A program made the position numbers and the translations under genes. Under the pieces are notes generated by a model. It did not search any database. It saw only the letters and a program-made list of their open reading frames with translations, and was not told where the DNA came from. Shown piece by piece: positions 9,704 to 20,370 of a DNA stretch of 64,000 bases. Every line of letters begins with the position of its first letter. The stretch's first letter is position 1. Origin of the DNA: Azolla caroliniana (taxonomy: Eukaryota; Polypodiophyta); the NCBI GenBank assembly GCA_043228905.1, contig JBHGNT010000009.1:11842001-11906000 (forward strand). The letters run 5' to 3'.

Positions 9704-11455
9704 AATGCTCGTGTGCTAAATCGACAGCAAGCTAGGTGGGCTCAATTCCTCACACGTTTTGATTTCAAAATTGCATATCGACCGAGGAAGCAGCAAGGAA
9801 AGGCAGATGCACTATCACGGCGTTCATATCTTGCACCTCGTCCTAGTGATCCCGCATTCGATAATTAAAAGCAAGTAATCTTGGGACCAACACGATTGCA
9901 CACAACGCGGATTTTTCACACCCCAAAGGATTCCCAGATTATCGACACCATACGTGCGAATTTGAAGACGGACAATTTTGCTCAAGACATTCTGGCACAC
10001 ATTGATACCTCTCAGGCATCCTGTTCCCAGTCTCAGCAACCAAGTATGGACTACAGACAATTCGAATATCATGATGGTTTGTTATTCTCTAAAAAGCTTG
10101 TATATGTCCCCGATTGCTCCTGTCGCCTTCAAATCGTCCAAAGTTGTCACGACACCCATATGGCAGGACATTTTGGTAGCACTAAGACAATAGATCTAGT
10201 TCAACGATCCTTTTGGTAGCCCTATATGCGACGTTTTGTCGACGACTACGTTCAGACCTATGATGCTTGCTGCTGAGCAAAGATGCCACGACACCATCCA
10301 TATGGCTTGTTGGAACACTTACCGATTCCAAGTAAGCCGTGGTAGTCTATTTGTCTTTATTTTATCACAGATCTACCGGTCTTGAAGGGGTTCGATGCTA
10401 TCTTAACCGTCGTCGATCGATATACAAAGATGGCACATTTTGTGCCATGTACTAAGGCCATCACTAGCGAGGAAACCGCCACCCTTGTCATGCGTGAGGT
10501 ATTTTGGCATCATGGCATCCCAAACAGTATCATCAGTGACCGAGGACCGCAATTTTTCTCCAAATTTTGGCAGCATCTCTTCAAGATGCTCAAGGTCTCT
10601 TGCAACCTCTCCTTCGGCTACCATCCTCAGACCGATGGGTAGGCGGAACGAACAAACCAAACGCTGGAGCAATATCTCCGGTGTTTCCTGGGTTATCAAC
10701 AGGACGATTGGGCCGAGATTCTCCACTTTGCGGAGTTTGTGTATAATAATGTTGTTCACTCCTCGACTCGAGTCTCCCCATTCTACGCTTATACCGGTTC
10801 TCATCCTCGCTGGTCGGTGATCGACACCCGGGAGCTACCTACCAATCCTCGTGCTGGGGATCATTTGGAGAGACTACGCAAGATCCAAATGGATCTCTCT
10901 ACTCATCTTCGTCATGCTCAACAGACACAGAAAACTTACACGGATCGTCATCGGCTTCCCTCCTCTTTTGCCATCGGAGATCGAGTATGGCTTTTATGTC
11001 GTCACATCAAGACTACTCGACCGTGCGACAAGTTGGATTATCGCCGACTCGGTCCTTTCCGTATTACCGGCAAGGTTAATGATGTCACGTTCCGCCTTGA
11101 TCTTCCTCCGCATCTTCGGATACATCCGGTCTTCCATAGTTCTCTTCTTGAACCTTATAAAGCAAACACTCTTGCCGATCGTGTTACTCCACTGCCACCC
11201 CCGCTTGAGTTAGACACCGGCTCGGAGTATGAAGTTGCTGCCATCCTCGACTCCAAATTTTTTCGCAACAAACTTTATTATTTGGTCGATTGGCTTGGCT
11301 ATAGGCCGAGTGAATGTACTTGGGAACCCGTCGAGTATGTCGCCAATGCTCAGGATCTTCTTGCTGAGTTCCATCGAAAGTATCCGAACAAACCCGGTCC
11401 GCAATCAACGCTGACTCGTTCCACTCGTCGCCTTAAGGGGGAGATAGTGTCATGA
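9704..11455 (+). pseudogene. Gypsy-A1 integrase with chromodomain
   Basis: After the RNase H tail ([21 protein letters not shown]), a stop at about 9868 and a zinc-binding integrase start, the core reads LTVVDRYTKMAHFVPC, ISDRGPQFFSKFW and YHPQTDG followed by a stop in place of a glutamine codon. The first catalytic region near 10360 is damaged. From 10739 a clean frame of 238 codons holds the C-terminal domain (GDRVWLL, YRRLGPFRI, HPVFHSSLL) and a chromodomain (YYLVDWLGY, CTWEPVEYV), which in this family directs insertion to modified chromatin. The frame ends at 11453 in the purine tract TTAAGGGGGAGATAG. Confidence 0.9.
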
Positions 11456-11461
11456 TATGGC

Positions 11462-11519
11462 AAGACTCAAACCCATGACATTATGTTATATGGGTCGAGC
11501 TCTTGACCAATATAGCATC
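11462..11519 (-). other. tRNA-like module in A1 LTR (antisense)
   Basis: On the minus strand: a D-arm-like ATTGGTCAAGAGCTC (11511-11497), then a B-box-like GGGTTTGAGTC (11474-11464). It starts about 15 bp inside the LTR. Degenerate, no full cloverleaf. Confidence 0.5.
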
Positions 11520-11631
11520 TATTGTAATACGTAGGATATTATTTTCATTTAAGTTTTATTATAGGAAATTAATGTATATTCTAGATTTCTCTGGAACATT
11601 CTAGAAGCTTCAGGATTACTCCTGAGAACAC

Positions 11632-11677
11632 TATAAAAGAAGGCACTAGGCATTATGTTGAACCAAATTGGCTCAAC
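11632..11677 (+). promoter_or_regulatory. A1 LTR TATA box and predicted transcript start
   Basis: TATAAAAG at 11632 is followed exactly 33 nt later by AAATTGGCTCAAC at 11665. A transcript starting about 30 nt after the TATA box would begin with or near the sequence complementary to the site at 5093. The same spacing holds in A2 and A3. Confidence 0.65.
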
Positions 11678-11894
11678 GCCAGTCTTAAGCCTCTTAGCCA
11701 TTTTGTACTTATCCTTCACATAATATATTAGCTGTTATCATCATCTCTCTCTCTCTCTCTCTTCCTCGCTATCTCTCTTCTCTCTTCTCCCTCTCTCACT
11801 CTCGGGAATCTTACGCAGTCCCATCCTCTTAGTAGTAATAGTACTTCTCTTCTTTAGTACTAATTCCCTCTCTACTTTAGTACTATTCATGACA

Positions 11895-13941
11895 CTTGAT
11901 CGTGTTTTCTATTTCATGCATTAGCAGTTCTAGAATTTTACCAACCCAAAATTGGTGGCCATGTGAGTTCTCATCAGCCGGCGTTGCAATCAACATCCCT
12001 GCCGTGAGCTCTTGCAAATTGCCTTGCCATCTAGCTTCGGCTGCTTTGGTCATCCTTGGTCCCACATAAATGTCTCTTTGTTGTGGATGGACCAAACTGT
12101 CATTAATCGCATTTGTTGGTTGCTCCGGAGTTCTATTTACACAATCATGTTGCAGCGACCATGTGAATGGCGTTTCCAAATTCCAATTATCACCAAATAT
12201 ACAATTGTCTATAATTCCTTTCTGATCACTATAAAATACATCCCACCATGATGTTTCTTGTTGTTCGGCATATTTCTTGGCGGCCTCAATATGCTTTCTT
12301 TTTTCTTCTAAGGCTTGGAGCCATAACCGTTTTTGTTCCAATACCAAGTCACTCTGCAACTGTCCTTTCTTCTCAATTGGCATTTGCTTAGCTCCATGGA
12401 CAATTGTACTCGGCATACAAAGTAATAACTAGCAACCACCTTCAAGTTCCCATGCTGTAGAAGATGAATATTGTTTAGCATACAAAAGCGTAGAACCACT
12501 TATTTCATTTTTCTTTATCATAAAAATGTGATTGAAGCTTATATTGTTTAACTAGGTGAGCACTTTAACATTCCCAACACCCCCATATGATATATATCTC
12601 TTAAAGTCATATACCTCCTTCAAGTGTAACACTTTTCGGCGTGGTGTATATGCATCACAAATGACATCAAATAGTTTACGTAATGTGAAAGCATCATGCC
12701 GAGACAACTGTCTAGAGAATGTGCTAAACATTTGATCTATATGATCATGTGTGTGGCCAACCAAAAGAAAATTGACTTTCACTTTTCTAAACAATCCTTG
12801 GTTGACCAACATACTTAGATAGCCAAACACAGTTGAATTTTTGTTCTCTCTAGTAGTATTGTCCAATTGAATGTATAGAACAGGGGGGAAAGGTTGGCCC
12901 CAAGACATCAAAACTCGGTGAATCATTGTAACTGTAGAAATGATAACATTTACGTGGAATGATAACATTTGAAAACCAAGCTCTCCATAATCTTGTGAAT
13001 TGGTTATATGTGACAAACTTATTACGTGAGCCCACCATATCAGATCGATAGACATCATAAACTTCCCGATGTGTGTAATTATCAGAGAGGTGCATCCTAC
13101 CTGTAGTGGGCATTACTTCACAATTTAATTGAAAGTAACTTTTCATCCAACCAATAGCATGTTTTCCAATTGCACCTTTCATACTTAGAACCTCTTTACG
13201 ATTAAGCATCGGATCCCCGCTAAGTAGACGTTGTTGTACTCTATGTAGCCGCATGTTACTGACACATAACACAATTTTGCATGCAACTCTACATATCTGT
13301 TGCGCATGGAAGATATAATACTCGAATGATACTTTGATCCCCGTACATTTGTCAAACACTAGTTGCATATGTGACCCGAGGTAAGTGTCTTGCCCATCAC
13401 CAGTCATCGAAAAATAGTATCGCCTTAATTCTCGCAACTTTGATTTTCCAATCATAGACATACAACCACGGGCACAACATATTTTTTTGACATCAAATCC
13501 AATCTGTTTATCTGATGTCACCAAGTTAAATCTAGCCAAATGAATTCTTTGTGGGATTCTTCTAATATGCATAGGGCTTCCAGATTTCTCTTCCTACATA
13601 GAAGTTGGTGTAACCTTGTTACTATCCAATTCTTTGTTGTGACCATCGCCCATGATATTCCATGTTTCATTGGCACTACCTTCATTCTCCGTATCTTTAT
13701 TAATATCGTATTCTTCAATAGAGAACTCTTCACATGTGTCATTATTCACATTCGTTGTAGAGGTGAAGATGAGCTCAGACAATACTCTTCGATAGAATAT
13801 GGTGAGTATGTCCACAGAAAATATTCTTCAATAGAAAATGGTGAGTCTGTCGACAAACAATACTCTTCAGTAGAAAACGAAGAGTCTGATGACAAACAAT
13901 ATTCTTCAATCGAGAACGGTGAATCTTCACTCATGGCTTAA
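11895..13941 (-). pseudogene. DUF7869-like gene, main part
   Basis: The minus strand carries broken frames of one gene. 13934-13746 encodes an acidic repeat. 13572-12850 includes a basic cysteine-containing region and FVTYNQFTRLWRAWFSNV. 13058-12552 includes QLDNTTRENKN and FLLVGHTHDHIDQMFSTFSR, which are typical of DUF7869 proteins (role unknown). 12416-11895 is a charged C-terminal region ending FWVGKILELL. Residues between the first and second blocks of the domain are missing, and frames shift several times; a possible 3' splice site (TTCTACAG) lies near 12450. The gene stops at the Gypsy-A1 LTR; its likely tail is at 4514-4805. It is decayed, not just interrupted. Confidence 0.6.
13746..13934 (-). 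repeat. 39-bp coding minisatellite
   Basis: Four units of 39 bp encode variants of a 13-residue motif FSIEEYCLSSDSS. It forms the start of the DUF7869-like gene. The period keeps the frame, but the frame then ends at a stop, and the following part is in another frame. Confidence 0.75.
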
Positions 13942-14590
13942 GGTCTACACAGAGCTCTTTAAGTTATGTGCTTAGGCTAAGGCAAAAAACTAATAAGCTC
14001 CTCTCTAAACATAAACTCCTCTCTAAACAGAAGCTCCCTGAATATAATGTCTATATTATTTAATATTATCTTAATACAATACATAAAAAATATTATTTTT
14101 AATATAATAATTGTATTCAACATATTAATAATTACTTAAACTAGTTTGTATGAAGTTAAATCAAGTATAATATAATTACAATCATTACTAAGCCATATAT
14201 ATGTTGGATTAAAGTTAAAATCATTGGTTAATTAATGGCACCCATATTTAATATAGAACTTCTCAATCATTGGTTCATTCATGCCCACCATTTTAAATAT
14301 AAGACTTTTCAATCATTAGTTCATTCATGCCCACATCTCTAATACAAAGCAATTAAGAGTCATAAAAATGTTGCTTTCAGTAATCAATCATTGGTTCATT
14401 CATGACCTTCAAAGTCATTGTAAGTTATTTTGACTATAAAATATTCATCAATATGTTAGTTTGACTTTGTAATCATTGATCCAATCATAAGCAACTCTGG
14501 TTAAAGTGACTGTGGCTACTAACTAACTAACCTCAAGCTTGCCAACCCTGGTTAAAGTGATTGTGGTTACTTTAACCACTGTGGTCGATC
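13942..14590. other. AT-rich upstream region with short repeats
   Basis: No coding signal. Four imperfect copies of AATCATTGGTTCATTCATG occur near 14222, 14265, 14311 and 14386, and GGTTAAAGTGAYTGTGGYTACT is repeated in shortened form near 14500 and 14552. Lying between the divergent DUF7869-like and ParB-like genes, it probably holds promoter elements of the latter. Confidence 0.5.
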
Positions 14591-14699
14591 CCTATAAATA
14601 GGAAGACCTCGTCATATTTCAGTCACACGAAACACAAGAGCACACAGAGCATGAAGCACGAAAGCGAGATCTCCGCCTAAAACTTGACAAATATCAACC
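14591..14699 (+). promoter_or_regulatory. ParB-like gene promoter and 5' leader with uORF
   Basis: CTATAAATAGG at 14591 is a good TATA box; transcription would start near 14620. The leader holds a nine-codon upstream frame (ATG 14651, stop ending 14680) before the main ATG at 14700. Confidence 0.6.
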
Positions 14700-16340
14700 A
14701 TGTCTTCAAAGAAAATCGAGCGTCAGGACTCCAGGTAAGCCTCTAACATTGTGGACATTTTTGTAAATATGTTTTAGCATCAGGAACTCGATACGGCGTA
14801 TCGAGTTCTTGTGTAAAACACAAACTTTATACAGGAACTCGATACGACGTATCGAGTTCTTGTGTGAAATTTAGGTTTTATATAGGAACTTGATACGACG
14901 TATCGAGGTCTTGTTTAAAGTTTTTGTTTTAAAGAGGAACTCGACACCCCGTATCGAGTTCCTATATTATGTTTGCGTTTTAAATAGGAACTCGATACGC
15001 CGTATCGAGTTGTTGTATTATGTTTGCGTTTTAAACAGGAACTCAATATGCTGTATCGAGTTGTTGTATTTTGTTTGCGTTTTAAACAGGAACTCGATAC
15101 GCCGTATCGAGTTCCTGTATTTTGTTTGCGTTTTAAACATGAACTCGATACACTGTATTTTCCTGTATATAGTGTGTGTTTTAAACAGGAACTCGATACG
15201 CCGTATCGAGTTCTTGTGTTATGTAACTCTTTTACAAAGGAACTCGATACAGTGTATCGAGCTCCTGTATTAGGTTTGTGTATTATAGATGGACTCGATA
15301 TGGCGTAACGAGTCCCTGTATAAAGTTCCTATTTTATACAGGAACTCGATACGGTGTATCAAGTTCCTGTGTAAAGTATGTGTTTGATACACGAACTCAA
15401 TACCCTGCATCGATTTCATGTATAGACACGAACTATATACAAGAACACGATATGGTGTATCGAGTTCATGTATAAAACAAGAACTTTAAAGAGGAATATT
15501 GTGTCTTTCGGGCAACAATTTAGTATTGTGTGAAAAGATATCAAACTTTTTGTCAAAATCATTCTTTTTTTAGGGTGATTTGCCTTATTTTGTAACAAAT
15601 AGGGGCCTTAATTATAGAGGTTTTATGACCTAGTATAGCTTAAAATAGTAGAAAATAACCCACAAATTACCTTTACGATACCAAATTCAAGTCTATCATA
15701 TGCAAATTCTCTAGAATCAATATAAGCCATACCTATCCTTCAAGACAATATATATCCTTGTATAGTTATTAAGATATATATTTTCTAATTTGAATAGCCC
15801 TTACTAGAATGGATTTCTGAATAAAGGACTACCGTGTTCACACAATGCATGATTGATATTTATAGTTTACCACAAATCGCATGCTAGTTTATGTCTTCAT
15901 CTAATTATTTGTATTTTAATATACAAATTTAATCTACGTGACTACCTAACTTATGTTTTCACATGTCCTTTCTTAAATAGGTCGTTTGAGAACTTGTCTG
16001 ACCGACCTGTGAAGAAGATAAAGCTCTGCATACAAGGTTCTCCAATTGAAACACAGACCCTAATAGCTCCCGAGAACATGAAGAGAGGAAAAAAGCTTCT
16101 CTTCAACGAGGAGACAAAATCTCAACCACATTGAAGTTAGCCAAAAGAAACTATTAGTAGGTACTGGTAGTGAAGACCTTCCTGACCGTGATCTAACAGA
16201 CAAGGAATGATGTATGCAATACGTCGACTCCAAGAAAAAAGTCGTATTGTATACAACAAAGAAGAAGGGCGAGGGGCAGCTTGAAAATGAAACCCCATTT
16301 ATGTATGGCCGTAATCTATGATTTGACTACGAAGATGCAG
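14700..16340 (+). pseudogene. ParB-like gene, 5' part (exon 1, repeat-filled intron, exon 2)
   Basis: Exon 1 (14700-14734) encodes MSSKKIERQDS plus two bases and ends CAG/GTAAGC. A 1246-bp intron follows to TTCTTAAATAG at 15980. Exon 2 completes the split codon as AGG (Arg) and keeps the frame (SFENLSDRPVKKIKLC...). A stop at 16132-16134 would give a 62-residue basic product. One base out of that frame the similarity goes on (IEVSQKKLLVGTGSED, then VVLYTTKKK), with two further stops, up to FDYED at the Gypsy-F insertion. The gene continues after the insertion at 20371. The N-terminal part is Lys-rich and of unknown role. The splice sites and frame are visible; the decay is also visible. Confidence 0.6.
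14782..15491. repeat. Array of fourteen 51-bp palindromic repeats
   Basis: Unit starts lie at 14782, 14833, 14884, 14935, 14986, 15037, 15088, 15139, 15187, 15238, 15289, 15340, 15391 and 15442: period exactly 51 bp except one 48-bp step. Each unit has a near-perfect inverted repeat GGAACTCGATACG / CGTATCGAGTTCC around one or two central bases, and a T-rich linker. The palindrome is better kept than the linker. The array lies wholly inside the first intron of the ParB-like gene, so its RNA would form a chain of hairpins. Confidence 0.95.
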
Positions 16341-16795
16341 TATTAGAGATCTAGGTACTAAAGTAAGCTTAAGATAAGGATAAAGTATTGATAGATAGAA
16401 AGGAGAAAGAGAAAGAGGAGTGTTGATCCACCCGACCACCCTCGAGCGAAGGGATCGAGACGGACTCGAGCCTCGATCGACGTCCCATACCACCGCCGTG
16501 GCGTCGAGTCGTACCTGGTGTTGGCGTGCTCGCTACAAGAGTTGACCCACCACAAGAGCAGAGTCTCGATGTAGTCAAAAGATGATCAAATGAGGGTAGC
16601 TAGGCCTCTTATTTATAGCGATACCCAAGGCCCCCAGGCAAGTTCACACTTGACCTAATGGGTAGTCTCAATCCCGAGGATTAAAAGTAATCCTCCGCTT
16701 CTTTACACTCTCGTTTAACCCTCACACTTATCCACATGTATCGAATACTACGATAAATTCTCACCACGGGATATTAAATGGTCATGCCCGTAACA
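16341..16795 (-). repeat. Gypsy-F 3' LTR
   Basis: Minus strand TGTTACGGGC at 16795 to CTCTAATA at 16341, directly after the purine tract AAAGAGGGGGGAGTA. A TATA-like CTATAAATAAGAGG lies near 16610. Confidence 0.95.
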
Positions 16796-17487
16796 TACTC
16801 CCCCCTCTTTAAAACATTGCAGTCTTGCAATGGAAAGTTAGGGAAATTAGTTCTGAGAGTATTTTCGCGTTCCCATGTGGCATCTTTTATTGATTTATCC
16901 ATCCATTTTATTTTAAATTCTCGGATTTCTTTAGTACGTAATTTTTTTGTTTTAACATCGAGAATTCTTTTTGGTACATGTGGTTTAGAAGATAATTCTT
17001 CAGAAGTAACCAGAGTTTCAGTTGTAACTGTATTGTCGCCAGAACCTAGAAGCTCTTTTAGACGACTTACATGAAAGACTGGATGAATTCCAACACCATC
17101 GGGAAGAGCGAGACGATAGGTTGATGACCCAATGCGTTTGAGGACTGTAAAAGGTCCACAAAACCGTGGGGCTAACTTAGCGCACTTACCCGTAGACAAT
17201 GTCTTAGAATTGTGAGGTACACATAAAAATACCTTCTGTCCAGGGTTGAATACACGAGGTTGCCTATGATGGTCGGCATAAAAACGCGCTCTATCTTGAG
17301 CTGTTTTTATATTATCTCGTGCAATATGCAACATATCTTGCATATCTCGAAGAAAGTTTTGCGTACTTTGCAACTCATCATGATGTATATTAACATCAAT
17401 CGGGGCTCGTGGTTGAAAACCATACATCAACATAAAAGGACTATATCCTGTCGACATATGCTTGAAGTTGATATAAGCAAACTCCAA
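16796..17487 (-). pseudogene. Gypsy-F integrase C-terminus and chromodomain
   Basis: The open frame (MSTGYSPFMLMYGFQPRAP onward) covers the end of the integrase core, the C-terminal domain (NPGQKVFLCV, LAPRFCGPFTVLKRIG, IHPVFHVSRLK) and a chromodomain-like tail (RILDVKTKKLR, FKIKWMDKSIKDATWE). It is joined near 17490 to gag sequence in another frame, so the middle of pol is missing. The frame itself is free of stops over 230 codons. Confidence 0.85.
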
Positions 17488-18226
17488 ATTTGGGAGATAA
17501 CGTTCCCATTTTGTTGGTTTTGCGAAGAACTATTTCAACGGCCTCTTCGAAGGATTTTGGATCCTTATTGTGCACTATCCAGTGATAGTCCGAATTGGGG
17601 ATGCCATTGACAAAACAAGCTATCAACCAATTGTCCCCTTCTAGACCCAATTTTTGGATTTGGGTTCTAGCATGGTGACCACAATCTTCTAGCGAGGAAA
17701 ATTTCCTGCTAGAGAGGTTCATTAAAGCTTGTGCTGCCTCGGTTCGAGAGGGAGGTTGCAGAAATTGGCCCTTAAAAACCGTGACAAAATCTGTCCAGGT
17801 ATCGGGCAATTTCCCCGTTGTACGGTGCCCACGCCACAAGGCGGCAGCCTTACCCCCGAGTTCTCGGCTGACATATGCAATCTTCGTACTATCTGGCGTG
17901 GGATAGAGCTCAAAATGAGACTCCCATCGGCCTAGCCACGTGTAGATTGCTTCTTCGGTTCTTTCCTTTTTGTCTCCCGTAAATGGCTTAACAACAAACG
18001 ATGGTTCACCCTGTCACTCATCAGGTCTATTAGTCTCACGTTGTAGACTAATGACACGTGCCTCGAGAGCACTTTGAGATTGCCGAAGTTCGGTCATCTA
18101 TTGAGCGGTGAAACTAAGGTATTGGGTTATTTGTGCCAAATACATCTCAGTGGACATTTGTCCAGGAGGATTCCCTTGAGTTCCTTCCGCTTGAGCGGAT
18201 GACATCGGGTCGTTAATTTGAGCCAT
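17488..18226 (-). pseudogene. Gypsy-F gag N-terminal part
   Basis: It starts MAQINDPMSSAQAEG at 18226. Two stops occur early (after YLSFTAQ and after NRPDE). Retroviral-type gag follows: FTGDKKERTEEAIYTWLGRW, KAAALWRGH, FVTVFKGQFLQPPSRTEAAQ and LKLG-like IQKLGLEGDNWLIACFVNGI. No zinc knuckle is left; the sequence passes into integrase at the deletion point near 17490. Confidence 0.8.
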
Positions 18227-19898
18227 TAAAGATTATTTTTGGAAAAGAAATAGGATAAGGTCAGAGAGATAGTCATAACATCATGTCGTGATGTAAACAT
18301 ATCATGGGCAAACATTAATCGATATCATGATCTCACGTCAATACCCCTCTAGACGTATGAGATGAGGTTCAAGATCAAGTTACTATGGTAACACAAAGGT
18401 GTTTTAAAAACCATGGGGGTGACAAAGAAATATCTTTCCCTAATCTCTATATCGATTTTTTCATGGTGGCTCCGCGAGGCTCAACCATGTATGTTCACAT
18501 CATGAATAGTTTATACACGAAAAAAATGTTAACATAAACTATGTTTCGGTGCCCACATATGTGGTTTCGGCTCTTTAAGTCCTATTACGAGGACCCCGAG
18601 CTACACTTGGACCTTAAGTCTGAACATGTGTTATAGTCATATGTATCAAGGATGTTGTATGGTCTTGGTCATATTTGAACTCGAAACCTCGAGAACAAAT
18701 ACATTAAACACTTGAGCCAACCAAGTAAGTTGCGCTTCTCAAATGCTTAATGTTTGATGCGTATAGGAGATATGCGAGGCATTTGATCATATATGTTTTT
18801 TTTAAAAGAACATATATGTCAAGGGTCCATATTTCGCCCTCATTTACCAAAACTATGTTGGTACGTTACCTAACCTCAAGTCTCGTAATTACGATGGCAT
18901 ACGCCAAAGTGCAACCTAATGGTCAAGCCAAATGAGCCCTCGTTTCGTAGTAGGCTCACGTGGCCCATCACATGGTCACGTCATTACGAATGCCTCTCGT
19001 ATGAACGAGCTCATGGTGGCATCGTATCCATGTAACGAGGGAGGGATGTTGGATACGTGTGTCATTGGAGCGACCTCACTTGAAGTGGGTCAAGCCCTAC
19101 GTACTCAACATCATTATGGCTATAGGCGTTTCTTTACGTAACGAAATCGAGGTCATCAACGGGGTTGTCAACAATAAAAAATTGTTGAAAAAGGGATGGT
19201 GACAACGCCATTCTCACAAAAATGTGAGGACGGCCACCAACATCCTTTTCCTGACAAGGACAACTTTCGATATAATCACGTAATAACGAATATACACATA
19301 TGTTTACTTATCACATATATACGATCAAATACGCATATACGTGACCACATATGCCTATATTAAACATATCGTTATATTAAATAGCCACAAATGGCGTGAT
19401 CGAGATACATAATCGAGGTATATACCTCTACGCACACGAAACATCCACAAATAAGAGATCATCGTAATACGCAATTGAGGTATTGACCTCTTACGCATAC
19501 GAGACCAAACGCATATCCTTTACAATAAATCAAGGTATTAAACTCATACGCAAACGTAACATATGTTCGTGAACGTAATACGTAGTTGAGGTATTAACCT
19601 CGTACGCATACGACACTCATCACATATTATTTATATGTCAAACAAGGTATTGACCTCGTGCACATATGTAAACGCTTTAGATAATCAATTAAAGACCACT
19701 ACAACATCATTGACTTAATGAAAAAAATGACATATAAACTAAACACATGATTAGATGGGAGAAGAGAGAATAGAGAAAAAAAAATACGGAAAGAGTTACC
19801 GAAGTTCTTTGTTGATCATTGTCTGGATCAAGGCCGACTGCATGTCGATCGATCACCATCAATCAAAAGACAAAAGACAAACAAAGAAACATTAGTAC
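18227..19898 (-). other. Gypsy-F long untranslated leader
   Basis: About 1.7 kb between primer site and gag start without a credible reading frame. Near 19410-19670 five copies of a 58-60-bp unit carry GAGGTATTGACCTC followed by TACGCATACG. A weak tRNA-like stretch may lie at 18670-18735 on the minus strand. Confidence 0.6.
19410..19670. repeat. Degenerate 58-60-bp tandem repeat in Gypsy-F leader
   Basis: Five copies, each with the palindrome-like GAGGTATTRACCTC, near 19413, 19475, 19534, 19590 and 19645. Confidence 0.65.
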
Positions 19899-19915
19899 AT
19901 AGCTCTGAAACCAAT
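19899..19915 (-). promoter_or_regulatory. Gypsy-F primer binding site
   Basis: Minus strand, one base after the 5' LTR: TTGGTTTCAGAGC, close to the initiator-Met tRNA site TGGTATCAGAGC. It contrasts with the tRNA-free site of the A family. Confidence 0.75.
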
Positions 19916-20370
19916 TATTATAGATCTAGGTACTAAAGTAAGCTTAAGATAAGGATAAAGTATTGATAGATAGAAAGGAGAAAGAGAAAGAAGGGTGCCG
20001 ATCCACCCGACCACCCTCGAGCGAAGGGATCGAGACGGACTCGAGCCTCGATCGACGTCCCATACCACCGCCGTGGTGTCAAGTCGTACCTGGTGCTGGT
20101 GCGCTCGCTACAAGAGTTGACCCACCACAAGAGCAGAGTCTTGATGTAGTCAAAAGATGATCAAATGAGGGTAGCTAGGCCTCTTATTTATAGCGATACC
20201 CAAGGCCCCCAGGCAAGTTCACACTTGACCTAATGGGTTGTCTCAATCCCGAGTATTAAAAGTAATCCTCCCCTTCTTTACACTCTCGTTTAATCCTCAC
20301 ACTTATCCACATGTATAGAATACTACGATAAATTCTCACCACGGGATATTAAATGGTCATGCCCGTAACA
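19916..20370 (-). repeat. Gypsy-F 5' LTR
   Basis: Same 455-bp length as the 3' LTR, with about 3.5% differences, most of them transitions. Confidence 0.95.

Larger units (their letters stand above)
4806..11894 (+). mobile_element. Gypsy-A1, self-priming-type chromovirus with nested B1
   Basis: This Ty3/Gypsy element has a partial 5' LTR, an N-terminal gag stub, RT, RNase H, integrase with chromodomain, and a full 3' LTR. Most of gag and protease are gone: from about 5280 to 8484 the sequence is a reverse-oriented fragment of Gypsy-B1. The simplest history is insertion of B1 followed by a deletion that removed B1's 3' part together with A1's gag and protease. RT signatures (RGAYNL, DEWKTAF, GHFEYTVMPFGLTNAP) are of the Tf1/sushi/Tcn1 kind. 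It sits inside a DUF7869-like gene. Confidence 0.85.
11448..11894 (+). repeat. Gypsy-A1 3' LTR
   Basis: It begins TGTCATGA after the purine tract and ends TCATGACA, 447 bp with 8-bp inverted ends. It contains an antisense tRNA-like module, a TATA box at 11632, the primer-like sequence AAATTGGCTCAAC at 11665 and a CT tract. Confidence 0.9.
16341..20370 (-). mobile_element. Gypsy-F, LTR element with target duplication
   Basis: A 4030-bp element flanked by the direct repeat TGCAG (16336-16340 and 20371-20375). Two 455-bp LTRs, an iMet-like primer site and a purine tract frame a shortened interior: long leader, gag N-terminal part, and integrase C-terminal part with chromodomain. Protease, RT, RNase H and the integrase core are deleted. 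It needs proteins from another copy to move. The LTRs differ at about 16 of 455 positions. Confidence 0.95.

Noticed and set aside
14890-15308. Long open frames with repeated LNRNSIRRIEFLYYVCV-like units
   Set aside because: The 51-bp repeat is a multiple of three, so frames stay open by arithmetic. The region lies in an intron and has no independent coding signs.
14782-15491. CRISPR-like array
   Set aside because: Linkers are related to each other and the genome is eukaryotic; the repeats are a palindromic satellite.
18665-18735. A further tRNA-like module in the Gypsy-F leader (minus strand)
   Set aside because: TTGGTTGGCTCAAGTG and GAGGTTTCGAGTTC are suggestive, but the B box has an extra base and no stem forms; too weak to list.
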